Of a DNA stretch of 12,359 bases, positions 6,118 through 12,359 are shown piece by piece (within the stretch, counting starts at the first letter, position 1; each line of letters begins with the position of its first letter). Under the pieces are notes generated by a model that saw nothing but the letters and a program-made list of their open reading frames with translations, was not told the DNA's origin and searched no databases. This DNA is from DATEPR01 sp036503065 (GTDB lineage Bacteria; Actinomycetota; Actinomycetes; Mycobacteriales; Pseudonocardiaceae). The stretch is taken from contig DASXXM010000322.1 of assembly GCA_036503065.1 (NCBI GenBank), positions 1-12,359 of the forward strand, given 5' to 3'. The translations under genes were made by a program, and so were the position numbers.

Positions 6118-7863
6118 GTGGTCAACCACAGGTCGTCGTCGGCGCATCCGTCCGGTGCGTTCGGCGCCCGGCTCGGTGTCGAGGACCGCGAGGAAGCCTG
6201 GCAGCGCCTGCGGGACGAGCAGTTCGACGTGGTCGTGATCGGCGGCGGCGTAGTCGGCGTCGGGACCGCGCTGGACGCGGCCACCCGTGGGCTGCGGGTG
6301 GCGCTGGTCGAGGCCCGCGACTTCGCCGCCGGCACGTCGAGCCGGTCCAGCAAGCTGTTCCACGGTGGCCTGCGCTACCTGGAACAACTGGAGTTCGGGC
6401 TGGTCCGGGAGGCGTTGCGGGAGCGGGAACTGATGCTGACGCTGCTGGCGCCGCACCTGGTCAAGCCGGTCAGCTTCCTGTACCCGCTCAAGCACCGCTT
6501 CTGGGAGCGCCCGTACACGGCCGCGGGCCTGCTGATGTACGACACGATGGGCGGCGCCAGGTCCGTGCCCGGCCAGAAGCACCTGAGCCGGGCCGGGGCG
6601 CTGCGGATGGTCCCCGCGCTCAAGCGCAACGCGTTGATCGGCGGCATCCGGTACTACGACGCGCAGTCCGACGACGCCCGCCACACGCTCACCGTCGGCC
6701 GCACCGCGGCGCACTATGGGGCGGTGGTGCGGACGTCGACGCTGGTCACCGGCTTCGTGAAGGAGGCGGACCGGGTGTCCGGCGTCCGGGTGCGCGACGT
6801 CGAGGACGGCCGGGAGACGGACGTGCTGGCCGGCGTGGTGATCAACTGCACCGGCGTGTGGACCGACGAGATGCAGCAGCTGTCCGGCAGCCGCGGCCGG
6901 TTCCGGGTGCGGGCCAGCAAGGGCGTGCACATCGTGGTGCCGCGCGACCGGATCGTCGCCGAGTCCGGCATGATCCTGCGGACCGAGAAGTCGGTGTTGT
7001 TCGTCATTCCGTGGCGCAACCACTGGATCATCGGCACCACGGACACGGACTGGCACCTGGACCTGGCCCACCCGGCCGCGACCAAGGCCGACATCGACTA
7101 CCTGCTCGAACACGTGAACTCGGTACTGGCCACCCCGTTGACCCACGACGACATCCAGGGCGTCTACGCCGGGCTACGGCCCCTGTTGGCCGGGGAGAGC
7201 GAAGAGAGCTCCAAGCTGTCCCGCGAGCACGCGGTGGCGCGGGTGGCACCCGGCCTGGTCGCGATCGCGGGCGGCAAGTACACCACCTACCGGGTGATGG
7301 GCGCGGACGCGGTGGACGCGGCCGGGGCCGAGTTGTCCGGGCGGCTGCAACGCTCGATCACCGACAAGGTGCCGCTGCTGGGTGCGGACGGCTACCACGC
7401 CCTCGTCAACCAGGCCGATCAGCTCGGCGCTCGTTACGGCGTGCATCCCTACCGGATCCGGCATCTGCTCGATCGGTACGGCTCGCTGATCCACGAGGTG
7501 CTCGCCGTCGCGGCGGACGACCCGGAGCTGCTCAAGCCGATCCCGGCGGCGCCGGACTACCTGCAGGTCGAGGTGGTCTACGGCGTGAGTCATGAGGGCG
7601 CGCTGCACCTGGAGGACGTGCTGACCCGGCGGACCCGGATCTCCATCGAGTATCCGCACCGGGGGGTTGACTGCGCCGAGTCGGTGGCTCGGTTGATGGC
7701 GCGGGTGCTCGGGTGGGATGACGCCGCCGTGGTTCGGGAGGTCGACGCCTACACCGCCCGGGTTGAGGCGGAGCGTGCTTCTCAGGACGAGCCGGATGAC
7801 GAGGCGGCGGACACCCGGCGTCGGGCGGCGCCGGAGATCCGCTCCCAGCTGGTGGCCGGTTAG
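6118..7863 (+). CDS. glpD: FAD-dependent glycerol-3-phosphate dehydrogenase (GlpD2-like)
   Basis: Aerobic, membrane-associated enzyme that oxidises glycerol 3-phosphate to dihydroxyacetone phosphate and reduces quinone. It is 581 residues and colinear with M. tuberculosis GlpD2. The FAD-binding dinucleotide fold is VVVIGGGVVGVGTALDAATR (38-57), followed by SSRSSKLFHGGLRYLEQ, a GlpD hallmark. The middle reads LRTEKSVLFVIPWRNHWIIG and TDTDWHLDLAHPAATKADID. The substrate/FAD region is VYAGLRPLLAG and IAGGKYTTYRVMG. The C-terminal DAO_C-like domain contains HPYRIRHLLDRYGS and TRISIEYPHRGVDCAESVA. It lies downstream of lpdA in the same orientation. Its TAG stop directly abuts the stop of the convergent espG-like gene, leaving no room for a terminator. 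Confidence 0.93.
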   Translation: MVNHRSSSAHPSGAFGARLGVEDREEAWQRLRDEQFDVVVIGGGVVGVGTALDAATRGLRVALVEARDFAAGTSSRSSKLFHGGLRYLEQLEFGLVREALRERELMLTLLAPHLVKPVSFLYPLKHRFWERPYTAAGLLMYDTMGGARSVPGQKHLSRAGALRMVPALKRNALIGGIRYYDAQSDDARHTLTVGRTAAHYGAVVRTSTLVTGFVKEADRVSGVRVRDVEDGRETDVLAGVVINCTGVWTDEMQQLSGSRGRFRVRASKGVHIVVPRDRIVAESGMILRTEKSVLFVIPWRNHWIIGTTDTDWHLDLAHPAATKADIDYLLEHVNSVLATPLTHDDIQGVYAGLRPLLAGESEESSKLSREHAVARVAPGLVAIAGGKYTTYRVMGADAVDAAGAELSGRLQRSITDKVPLLGADGYHALVNQADQLGARYGVHPYRIRHLLDRYGSLIHEVLAVAADDPELLKPIPAAPDYLQVEVVYGVSHEGALHLEDVLTRRTRISIEYPHRGVDCAESVARLMARVLGWDDAAVVREVDAYTARVEAERASQDEPDDEAADTRRRAAPEIRSQLVAG

Positions 7864-8769
7864 CTAGCCGAAACGCTCTTCCGTCGCGCTGGCACTGATA
7901 CCGGCCAGCAGATCGGACAACTGGTTGATCAGCAGCCGGGTGTCGGCGGGCGAGATCGTGCTCCACGCGACACCATCCGGTGCGGTCTGGCGTAGCTGCA
8001 GGTAGCGGCCGGCAACGGTGTCGAAGAACCCGATCACGTGCGCCGCGCGCCGTCGGTGGCCCCAGCGATTGCGCGCGGCGGCGCCGAACTGCCCCTGTCG
8101 CCGCACATCGCTCAACATCGTGCGCAGCACACCCGCGTCCCGGACCGACAGACCGCGTCGGCACAGAGCCGATTCGAACGCCTCGGCACCGGTCGCGCTC
8201 GCGGCGGCCGCGTCCAGGTCCTCGGCCCGCATCGTGATCGACTCGCCGGGGCCCGCCGGTACCGACGGCAGCGCGGCCAGCGCCTCTCGCGCAAGGCCGG
8301 TGACCGGGATCTCGGACAACGTCAGTCCGCGCTTCGTGAGGAGCGCGAACGCCGCATCGTCGCCGGTGGCCGCGACCAGCAGACGGACGCCCTTCGTGGC
8401 GCCGAACCGACCGTCGATCTCGTGGTCGGGATATTCGAGCAGCCGCAACAGATGTGCCAGCCGGTCGGCAACGGACAGCTGACGGCCCAGCCCCCGGTCG
8501 GCCAGGGACTGCCAGGCCTGCGCGACCAGCGCGCGGCGTTCGGTGTACGTGCGGCCGGGGGAGGGGACACGGAGCACCAGCGGCATCTCCGCCAGGCGCA
8601 GGTGCTCCCACAGCACATCGAACTCCAGCGCGGAGATGGTGATCGGCGGCTCGGCGGCCGGCAGGTCGCCTCGTTCCCTGCCCAGCACGCCGGTCACGAA
8701 CCCGGCTCGCCGACGCTCGGCTGTCTCTGGTGCCGACGCGGCCGGGCCGCCAACCGACCCCGCTGGCAC
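7864..8769 (-). CDS. EspG-family type VII secretion chaperone
   Basis: Cytosolic chaperone that, in the known systems, binds the tip of a PE-PPE dimer and keeps it soluble for ESX export. The EspG domain runs from about residue 44 to the end: ISALEFDVLWEHLRLAEMPL, then SPGRTYTERRAL, and the typical late block GQFGAAARNRWGHRRRAAHV followed by FFDTVAGRYLQLR. GTG 8769 is the longest start and lies 13 bases after the PPE stop. GTG 8697 or 8688 would remove an unconserved leader of about 24 or 27 residues and is just as likely; none has a clear ribosome site. It is the third gene of PE-like -> PPE -> EspG. Many diverse actinobacterial EspG proteins exist, so the family call is good, but the cognate ESX system is not in the window. 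Confidence 0.85.
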   Translation of the reverse strand: MPAGSVGGPAASAPETAERRRAGFVTGVLGRERGDLPAAEPPITISALEFDVLWEHLRLAEMPLVLRVPSPGRTYTERRALVAQAWQSLADRGLGRQLSVADRLAHLLRLLEYPDHEIDGRFGATKGVRLLVAATGDDAAFALLTKRGLTLSEIPVTGLAREALAALPSVPAGPGESITMRAEDLDAAAASATGAEAFESALCRRGLSVRDAGVLRTMLSDVRRQGQFGAAARNRWGHRRRAAHVIGFFDTVAGRYLQLRQTAPDGVAWSTISPADTRLLINQLSDLLAGISASATEERFG

Positions 8770-8782
8770 TGGACAGGCGCGG

Positions 8783-9991
8783 TCATCGGTGCTGCCGACT
8801 CTCGCCGATCACCGGCGGCGTGTACGACCGGCGGTCGCCGTAGATGTCCTCGGCTTCGATCAGGTACTTCGACTCGTGTTCCGCGTCCTCGTCGTTCTCG
8901 GTGTTCGGCCTGCGGGCGGCGGGCACCATGCCGCCGATTCGGGGGGTCGCGCCTGCCGCAGGCGCGCCGCTCTTGTCGTGGGTGGAGCTGGTGGTCCGAC
9001 CGGATGGGATGCCCCTGCCGGTCGGTGTGGCGCCGGTCGGTGTCGCGCCGGACGTGGACGTGGGCTCGGCGGCGGATGGTGCGGTCGCCGGTTCGGACTG
9101 CGCCTGCGATGGTCCTGTCGACGGCGCTGTCGGTGCCGATGAGGACGTGGTGCCGGGGGCACCCGGAGCCGTCGGTTCGGCCGCGGCCGGTGCGCCCGCG
9201 GTTGGTTCGGCGGCCGTTGGTTCCGCGGCCGTGGTCGGGCTCGGTGCTCCCGGTTCCTCGACCGGCGCCGGTGCGACGGGCGCCCTGGTGCCGGACGACG
9301 AGGCAGTGCCGGTCGGCTCCTCGACCGGCGCCGCGGCAGCGCGGCCGGCCGTCGAGGTGGTGCGCGGCAGGCGGCGGGGCGGCTGGGCCACTCGGATCCG
9401 GCCGCGCACGGCCACGCCCGTGATCGGGGTGGTGTCCACGTGCAGCGACGGCGGTTCGCCGAAGTCGCCGAGGGTGTTGGTGTTGTCCGTGGTGCCGGCC
9501 TCGTACTGGGCCATCACCTGGAACGCCAGCTGGGCGCCGACCTGGCTGGCCGCCTCGGCCAGCTCGTAGTCCACCTGCGCGGTGACCAACTGGCTGATCT
9601 GGCTGGCCTGCTGGGGAATGGCGATCGGCACCGGCATGGCGGCGCGTGCCTTGCTGAGCAGGTCGCCCTGCAGTTCCGCGCTGATCCGCATCACCTCGGC
9701 CGCGGACGATGCCTGCTCGGCCCACTGGCCCAACGGGTTGAGCGCACCCTGCGCGCTGTCGGCGGCGGCACCGACCCACGCGGCGCCGGACGCGGCGACC
9801 CCGGAACTGATGTCCTTCTCGATGTCCGAGAGCGCGGCCGCCATGCCGGACCAGCGGTCCGCGGTCATACCGGCGGCTGCCGGGCCGGGCCCGGAGTGCA
9901 GCATGTTGTACAACTGCTGGTGGCTGTAGCCCTGCCACCGGTTGCCCGACGCAGTGCCCGACCCGCTGCCTGACCAGTTGTCGAGGCCCAC
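8783..9991 (-). CDS. PPE-domain protein, putative ESX (type VII) substrate
   Basis: A 402-residue putative exported protein. Residues about 1-180 form an alpha-helical PPE-like domain with a WxG motif (W72-V-G74) and YELAE (142-146, a YxxxE match). About 210-350 is a low-complexity Pro/Ala/Thr/Ser linker with repeated AAEPT and GATPT units. About 351-402 is a distinct acidic tail (GGMVPAARRP, EHESKYLIEAEDIYGD, TPPVIGE). I recall similar tails on other Pseudonocardiaceae PPE proteins, perhaps a docking or cell-wall motif. GTG 9991 is chosen over 10051 because GGAGGG lies eight bases upstream and the conserved part starts there. It follows the PE-like gene by 40 bases and precedes espG by 13. 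The PPE match is moderate: the canonical Pro-Pro-Glu is not at the N-terminus, as is common outside mycobacteria. Confidence 0.78.
   Translation of the reverse strand: MGLDNWSGSGSGTASGNRWQGYSHQQLYNMLHSGPGPAAAGMTADRWSGMAAALSDIEKDISSGVAASGAAWVGAAADSAQGALNPLGQWAEQASSAAEVMRISAELQGDLLSKARAAMPVPIAIPQQASQISQLVTAQVDYELAEAASQVGAQLAFQVMAQYEAGTTDNTNTLGDFGEPPSLHVDTTPITGVAVRGRIRVAQPPRRLPRTTSTAGRAAAAPVEEPTGTASSSGTRAPVAPAPVEEPGAPSPTTAAEPTAAEPTAGAPAAAEPTAPGAPGTTSSSAPTAPSTGPSQAQSEPATAPSAAEPTSTSGATPTGATPTGRGIPSGRTTSSTHDKSGAPAAGATPRIGGMVPAARRPNTENDEDAEHESKYLIEAEDIYGDRRSYTPPVIGESRQHR
9018..9047. repeat. Two 15-bp tandem repeats inside the PPE linker
   Basis: CCGGTCGGTGTGGCG and CCGGTCGGTGTCGCG follow each other and encode the GATPT-GATPT units on the minus strand. 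A second repeat patch at about 9175-9235 encodes AAEPT units. They suggest slippage expansion of the linker. Confidence 0.6.
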
Positions 9992-9999
9992 AGTAGGTT

Positions 10000-10005
10000 C
10001 CCTCC
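10000..10005 (-). promoter_or_regulatory. Ribosome binding site that sets the PPE start
   Basis: GGAGGG on the minus strand lies eight bases before GTG 9991. It is inside the 40-base gap after the PE-like gene and rules against the longer 10051 start. Confidence 0.6.
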
Positions 10006-10031
10006 GCGTGCTCGCGCCCCCCGGCGCCCGG

Positions 10032-10388
10032 TTATCCCCCCTGCACGCCAAACGAGGCGCTGTTGTTGGACTCGACGATCCGATACTCGCGCGCGACCTG
10101 CTCCAGCGCGTCCGATGCGGACTTCAGCCGCTGCTGGTACGCGCGCAGCACGTTGAGCGCCGAATCGCCGTCGTCCACCGACCTGTTGTTGAAGTCGGTG
10201 GCCGCGTTGCCGCTGACCGGGTCGCCGGCCCACGGGCTGACCCGCACCCCGGTCATGGCCAGCTCGATCTGCTGGTCGAGCTTTGACATCGCGCCGTCGA
10301 ACACCTTCCGCAGGTGCGGCAGGGATTCCCGGTCCACCCGCAACGTGGCGTTGCCGCTCGGGGCCGGGATGCGGTTGCTGGACGGCAC
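10032..10388 (-). CDS. PE-like / WXG100-like ESX substrate, partner of the PPE protein
   Basis: A small helical protein of 118 residues, likely the heterodimer partner of the downstream PPE protein. It has two predicted helices: about 16-48 (LRVDRESLPHLRKVF onward) and about 62-106. A WxG turn motif lies at W53-A-G55, and the YxxxE export signal at Y102-R-I-V-E106, at the end of the second helix. That combination is the known type VII signature. GTG 10388 is preferred over 10433 because GGGGAGG (10395-10401) sits six bases upstream. It is first in the operon, with PPE 40 bases on and EspG after it. It could be classed as ESX secretion-associated or WXG100-like rather than true PE, since an N-terminal Pro-Glu pair is absent. 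Confidence 0.75.
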   Translation of the reverse strand: MPSSNRIPAPSGNATLRVDRESLPHLRKVFDGAMSKLDQQIELAMTGVRVSPWAGDPVSGNAATDFNNRSVDDGDSALNVLRAYQQRLKSASDALEQVAREYRIVESNNSASFGVQGG

Positions 10389-10394
10389 GGCGAA

Positions 10395-10401
10395 CCTCCC
10401 C
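10395..10401 (-). promoter_or_regulatory. Ribosome binding site that sets the PE-like start
   Basis: GGGGAGG on the minus strand, six bases before GTG 10388; the best Shine-Dalgarno in this operon. Confidence 0.65.
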
Positions 10402-10422
10402 GGGGCGAATGACGGCGACTTC

Positions 10423-10428
10423 ACTGTA
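10423..10428 (-). promoter_or_regulatory. Candidate -10 (TACAGT) of the PE-like/PPE/EspG operon
   Basis: TACAGT on the minus strand would start transcription about 28 bases before GTG 10388, leaving room for the strong ribosome site. No clear -35 is seen. A palindrome GTGATCAC lies just upstream (about 10438-10445), where a regulator could bind. Confidence 0.38.
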
Positions 10429-10516
10429 GCCACCGCGCGTGATCACACGGTGTTTCGACGGTGAACAACGCTCGGGTGGACGAATCGCTGTTGAGTGCTG
10501 TCACCCACAGTGAGTA

Positions 10517-10537
10517 GACCACTTGCGCCAGGTGGTC
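10517..10537. terminator. Hairpin after the DUF3558 gene
   Basis: GACCACTTG (10517-10525) pairs with CAGGTGGTC (10529-10537) around CGC: nine pairs with one T-G wobble. It starts nine bases beyond the stop of the minus-strand gene at 10547 and separates it from the PE-like operon. There is no T-run. Confidence 0.55.
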
Positions 10538-10546
10538 GGGTTGTGC

Positions 10547-11170
10547 TCAGGCACGCGCCTTCAGGCTGGTGACCGCCGCCTCCGCCACCCGCTGCGCGCC
10601 GAGGCAGAGCGTGGCCTGCGGGATCGGCGTCGCATTGCCGCCGTCCCGGAACAGGACGTCCAGGAACTGGTCCTGCCCGGTGTCCACTTCGACGTTGCAC
10701 GCGTCGGTCAGGCCGGGGGTGCGCACGACGAGCGCCGGAAAGCCCACCACGGTGATCTGCTGGGTCTGGACCTGCGCCTCACTGCTGAGCCAGACGTCGA
10801 CGCCCATGTTCACCACCAGCGCAAGCCGGGCCACGGTGCCGCTGTCCAGGCCGCGGATGCTGCACGCCCTGGCCTTGTCGAACGCCGGGTCGACGTAGGG
10901 CGTCGGGGTGGCGTTCAGGCTCAGGTCCGCGCGTTGCGAACTGGTCAGGATGGCGCACGGATTCACTCCGTCGAGTGGCAGGCTGCCCGGTCGGGGTGCC
11001 ATCGTCGCCGTGGTCGTGGTGGGTGGGACGACCTTCTCGAGCGGCGGGACCTTCGGCTGGTTCGCGGTGAAGATCGGGGTGCCCGTGCTGGTCGCCAGCG
11101 CCACGCCGACCACGATGACGATGGCGATCCCGATCGCCGCGATCAGGCGAGCCAGATGCGGGGTCCGCAT
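10547..11170 (-). CDS. DUF3558-type exported or membrane-anchored protein
   Basis: A 207-residue protein of unknown function. A hydrophobic segment at about 8-26 (LIAAIGIAIVIVVGVALA) follows a short basic start and should act as signal anchor. A Pro/Thr-rich spacer runs to about 62, then the DUF3558-like domain: NPCAIL (C72), DKARACSIRG (C103), DACNVEV (C158) and ATLCLGAQRVAEAAV (C189). Four cysteines suggest two extracytoplasmic disulfides. Many DUF3558 proteins are lipoproteins; here no lipobox cysteine follows the hydrophobic segment. ATG 11170 is preceded by TACGGT and six bases, suggesting a leaderless mRNA. The function and partners are not known. Confidence 0.72.
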   Translation of the reverse strand: MRTPHLARLIAAIGIAIVIVVGVALATSTGTPIFTANQPKVPPLEKVVPPTTTTATMAPRPGSLPLDGVNPCAILTSSQRADLSLNATPTPYVDPAFDKARACSIRGLDSGTVARLALVVNMGVDVWLSSEAQVQTQQITVVGFPALVVRTPGLTDACNVEVDTGQDQFLDVLFRDGGNATPIPQATLCLGAQRVAEAAVTSLKARA

Positions 11171-11176
11171 CCGCGT

Positions 11177-11182
11177 ACCGTA
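11177..11182 (-). promoter_or_regulatory. -10 element TACGGT of the DUF3558 gene (leaderless)
   Basis: TACGGT on the minus strand, then six bases, then ATG 11170. The spacing leaves no space for a ribosome site. The overlapping upstream hairpin at 11183-11197 covers the promoter spacer. Confidence 0.42.
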
Positions 11183-11197
11183 CCGCCCGCCGGGCGG
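11183..11197. terminator. Short GC hairpin directly after the GNAT gene
   Basis: CCGCCC (11183-11188) and GGGCGG (11192-11197) pair around GCC, immediately next to the GNAT stop. It could end the upstream transcript or regulate the promoter it overlaps; short GC stems are frequent in this genome type. Confidence 0.33.
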
Positions 11198-11710
11198 CTA
11201 GTTCACGTGCAGGGTGTGTACGCGCAGGCCGTCACGCTCGTCCTGCCGGGTGAAGCCGCATTTTTCGGCAACCCGTTGGGACGGCAGGTTTCCGGTGGCG
11301 TGCACGTAGTCGACCTGACGCAGGTCCAGCGCGACGCTGCCGAAGCGCAGCGCGGCGCCGAGCGCGGCAGCCGCCACACCCCGGCCGCGCCACTGCGCGG
11401 CCACCCAGCAACCGGCCTCGGCAAGGCGCCAGTCGGTGGCGAGGCGGATCAGGTCGACCTCGCCGATCAGCGCGCCGGTCGTCGGCTCGGCGACCGCCCA
11501 CGAGCAGCGCTCGTCGCAGGCCCACTCCTGGGCGCGGCGGGCCACGTAGTCTGTCGCGGCGGCCAGGTCCTTGATCCGCCAGCGGGTCACCCAGCGGCGC
11601 AGTTCGGGGTCGGCGAAGGCGTCCACCAGGGCCGGGCGGTCGTCGATCCGGTCGTCGGCGCGTAGTTGGCGCAGGTAGTAGCTGCCTGCGTTGATCTCGA
11701 CGGGTTCCAT
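11198..11710 (-). CDS. GNAT-family N-acetyltransferase (RimJ/RimL-like)
   Basis: A cytosolic acetyl-CoA-dependent acyltransferase of 170 residues; the acceptor is unknown. The fold elements appear in order: YYLRQLRADD (about 11-20), SWAVAEPTTGALIGEVDLIR (70-89), the acetyl-CoA loop Q106-W-R-G-R-G111 with following helix, and NLPSQRVAEKCGF (141-153), the RimJ/RimL-type motif. The start is ATG 11710, where similarity begins; the frame stays open to 11866, but that stretch overlaps the end of the DUF1707 gene and is unconserved. It begins 11 bases after the DUF1707 stop, so the two are probably co-transcribed. Short at the N-terminus but otherwise complete. Confidence 0.82.
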   Translation of the reverse strand: MEPVEINAGSYYLRQLRADDRIDDRPALVDAFADPELRRWVTRWRIKDLAAATDYVARRAQEWACDERCSWAVAEPTTGALIGEVDLIRLATDWRLAEAGCWVAAQWRGRGVAAAALGAALRFGSVALDLRQVDYVHATGNLPSQRVAEKCGFTRQDERDGLRVHTLHVN

Positions 11711-11721
11711 CGGGCCAGTCG

Positions 11722-12216
11722 TTACCAGCCGCGACCGCGCCGCCGGAAATCTCGGCGTTCCTGGCGGTAGCGGTCGCGTGTCATGCGTCGCTGGTGCTTC
11801 CAATCGTCGCCGTAGAACGCACCGCGGAGCAGCACCACGGCGGCCGGGATGAGGAAGAACACCCACGAGTGGGTGATGAAGAACAGCACAACGGCGATGC
11901 CGGCCAGCGGCACCGCGGCGGTCATCAGCCGTCGGACCAACGGCATGCCACTACTCGTGGGTACCGGCGTGGCGCTGGTGGCCGCGGCCGCCACCGACGC
12001 CGGGTCCGGCACGCCGAACTTCGGGTGCGGCTGCGGCAGGTCGCCGAACACCGTGAGCAGTTCACCACGCGTCTTGGCGGCGGCCACCCGTGCCGTCCGG
12101 TCGCCGTACTCGTCGATGTCGAGGCGGCCCGCGCTCATGTGGTCACCCAGCGCCGTCAGCGCGGACTCCCGCTCGGTGTCCCCGATCCTGATCTCGGAAG
12201 GATTTACGTCGGCCAC
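11722..12216 (-). CDS. DUF1707 domain membrane protein
   Basis: A 164-residue protein. The N-terminal DUF1707 (SHOCT-like) domain runs about 5-60: SEIRIGDTERESALTALGDH, then GRLDIDEYGDRTARVAAAKT and GELLTVFGDLP. A Pro/Ala/Thr linker follows (about 61-95), then two hydrophobic segments (about 98-114 and 116-131: VPLAGIAVVLFFI; WVFFLIPAAVVLL). The C-terminal tail is strongly basic (RRMTRDRYRQERRDFRRRGR), probably cytoplasmic. The molecular role of DUF1707 is unknown. GTG 12216 is chosen because TACCAT plus six bases precedes it and the domain starts there; ATG 12258 in frame would add 14 poorly conserved residues. Likely co-transcribed with the GNAT gene. Confidence 0.8.
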   Translation of the reverse strand: MADVNPSEIRIGDTERESALTALGDHMSAGRLDIDEYGDRTARVAAAKTRGELLTVFGDLPQPHPKFGVPDPASVAAAATSATPVPTSSGMPLVRRLMTAAVPLAGIAVVLFFITHSWVFFLIPAAVVLLRGAFYGDDWKHQRRMTRDRYRQERRDFRRRGRGW

Positions 12217-12222
12217 GTCTCG

Positions 12223-12228
12223 ATGGTA
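12223..12228 (-). promoter_or_regulatory. -10 element TACCAT of the DUF1707 gene (leaderless)
   Basis: TACCAT on the minus strand, six bases, then GTG 12216: the same geometry as at 11170, 4437 and 1040. No clear -35. Confidence 0.42.
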
Positions 12229-12296
12229 CGGGCCGCGTGCCGGACCGGGACGTGACATCCGGCCTATCCGAACAGTGCCGTCGGTCAGTGAGCCGT

Positions 12297-12359
12297 TCAG
12301 TCGGTGATCTCCAACAACACCGTGCCCTGGGTCACCGCGTCGCCCGGCGACACGGCCAG
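12297..12359 (-). CDS. C-terminal end of a biotin-carrier domain, probably acyl-CoA carboxylase alpha subunit (partial)
   Basis: Only the last 20 codons and TGA are in the window. They read LAVSPGDAVTQGTVLLEITD, which fits the closing strand of a biotinyl domain. It resembles the ends of actinobacterial biotin carboxylase/carrier proteins such as AccA3 (GLAV...G..ITQGTVL.EI). Such subunits carry biotin on a lysine further upstream, outside this window, and form part of acetyl/propionyl-CoA carboxylases. A lipoyl-type domain is possible but less likely. It ends 38 bases before the longest DUF1707 reading and runs in the same direction. Confidence 0.6.
   Translation of the reverse strand: MAVSPGDAVTQGTVLLEITD

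Noticed and set aside
5917..7146. 409-codon minus-strand frame across glpD
   Set aside because: Same reason: it shadows a fully conserved GlpD and has no domain or ribosome site.
6075..7595. 506-codon plus-strand frame overlapping glpD
   Set aside because: An Arg/Gly/Ala-rich off-frame reading of glpD.
8038..9423. 461-codon plus-strand frame opposite espG and PPE
   Set aside because: Antisense, low complexity, no homologous features; the minus-strand genes explain the region.
8694..9938. 414-codon minus-strand frame overlapping the PPE gene
   Set aside because: Off-frame Arg/Gly-rich reading of the PPE coding sequence.
10523..11665. 380-codon plus-strand frame opposite DUF3558 and GNAT
   Set aside because: It spans two supported minus-strand genes and a terminator hairpin; no domain seen.
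1..12359. CRISPR array, insertion sequence, integrase or replication origin
   Set aside because: No regularly spaced repeats, transposase, recombinase motif or cluster of DnaA boxes was found; only the pair at 3946-3976.

Overview
This window looks like chromosome from a high-GC actinobacterium, most likely of the Pseudonocardiaceae (Saccharothrix/Actinosynnema/Amycolatopsis-like). The supporting signs are strong G/C bias at third codon positions, many GTG starts, a PE-like/PPE/EspG type VII secretion trio, DUF3558 and DUF1707 proteins, and the mycobacterial-type order GGCT | lpdA - glpD. The lineage is an inference; no ribosomal gene is present.

Layout, left to right. (1) 1-701, minus: class I SAM methyltransferase, cut by the window edge. 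(2) 702-2824: a compositionally foreign insert. A tRNA-like remnant (805-878) and a perfect hairpin lead into a promoter overlain by a long inverted repeat. Then come an AbiEi-family antitoxin with a PD-(D/E)XK-like N-terminus (1040-2068) and an AbiEii-type nucleotidyltransferase toxin (2058-2824). The toxin frame is broken by one missing base inside its nucleotidyltransferase glycine motif. A hairpin at 2963-3004 closes the insert. (3) 3021-3896, minus: a second, unrelated AbiEi-like/Vsr-fold protein whose apparent catalytic acids are replaced by alanine. (4) 3985-4437, minus: gamma-glutamylcyclotransferase, divergent from lpdA (4583-5986) and glpD (6118-7863). These two flavoenzymes match M. 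tuberculosis Rv3303c and Rv3302c in order and sequence. (5) 7864-10388, minus: the operon PE-like -> PPE -> EspG, without any ESX core machinery in view. (6) 10547-12216, minus: DUF3558 protein, GNAT acetyltransferase and DUF1707 membrane protein. (7) 12297-12359, minus: the last 20 codons of a biotin-carrier domain, probably the acyl-CoA carboxylase alpha subunit.

How the genes may work together. LpdA and GlpD are membrane-associated or quinone-linked redox flavoenzymes. The PE-like, PPE and EspG proteins should form one export unit, with EspG as cytosolic chaperone of the PE-like/PPE pair. The AbiE-like pair was probably an autoregulated type IV toxin-antitoxin or phage-defence module. As read here, its toxin is inactivated while the antitoxin/repressor and its operator are intact.

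The best leads are the damaged AbiE-like module with its operator dyad and tRNA-like remnant, the orphan PE/PPE/EspG operon, and a recurring spacing of six bases between a -10-like hexamer and the start codon at four genes, which suggests leaderless transcripts. I did not find a clearly new multi-gene system.
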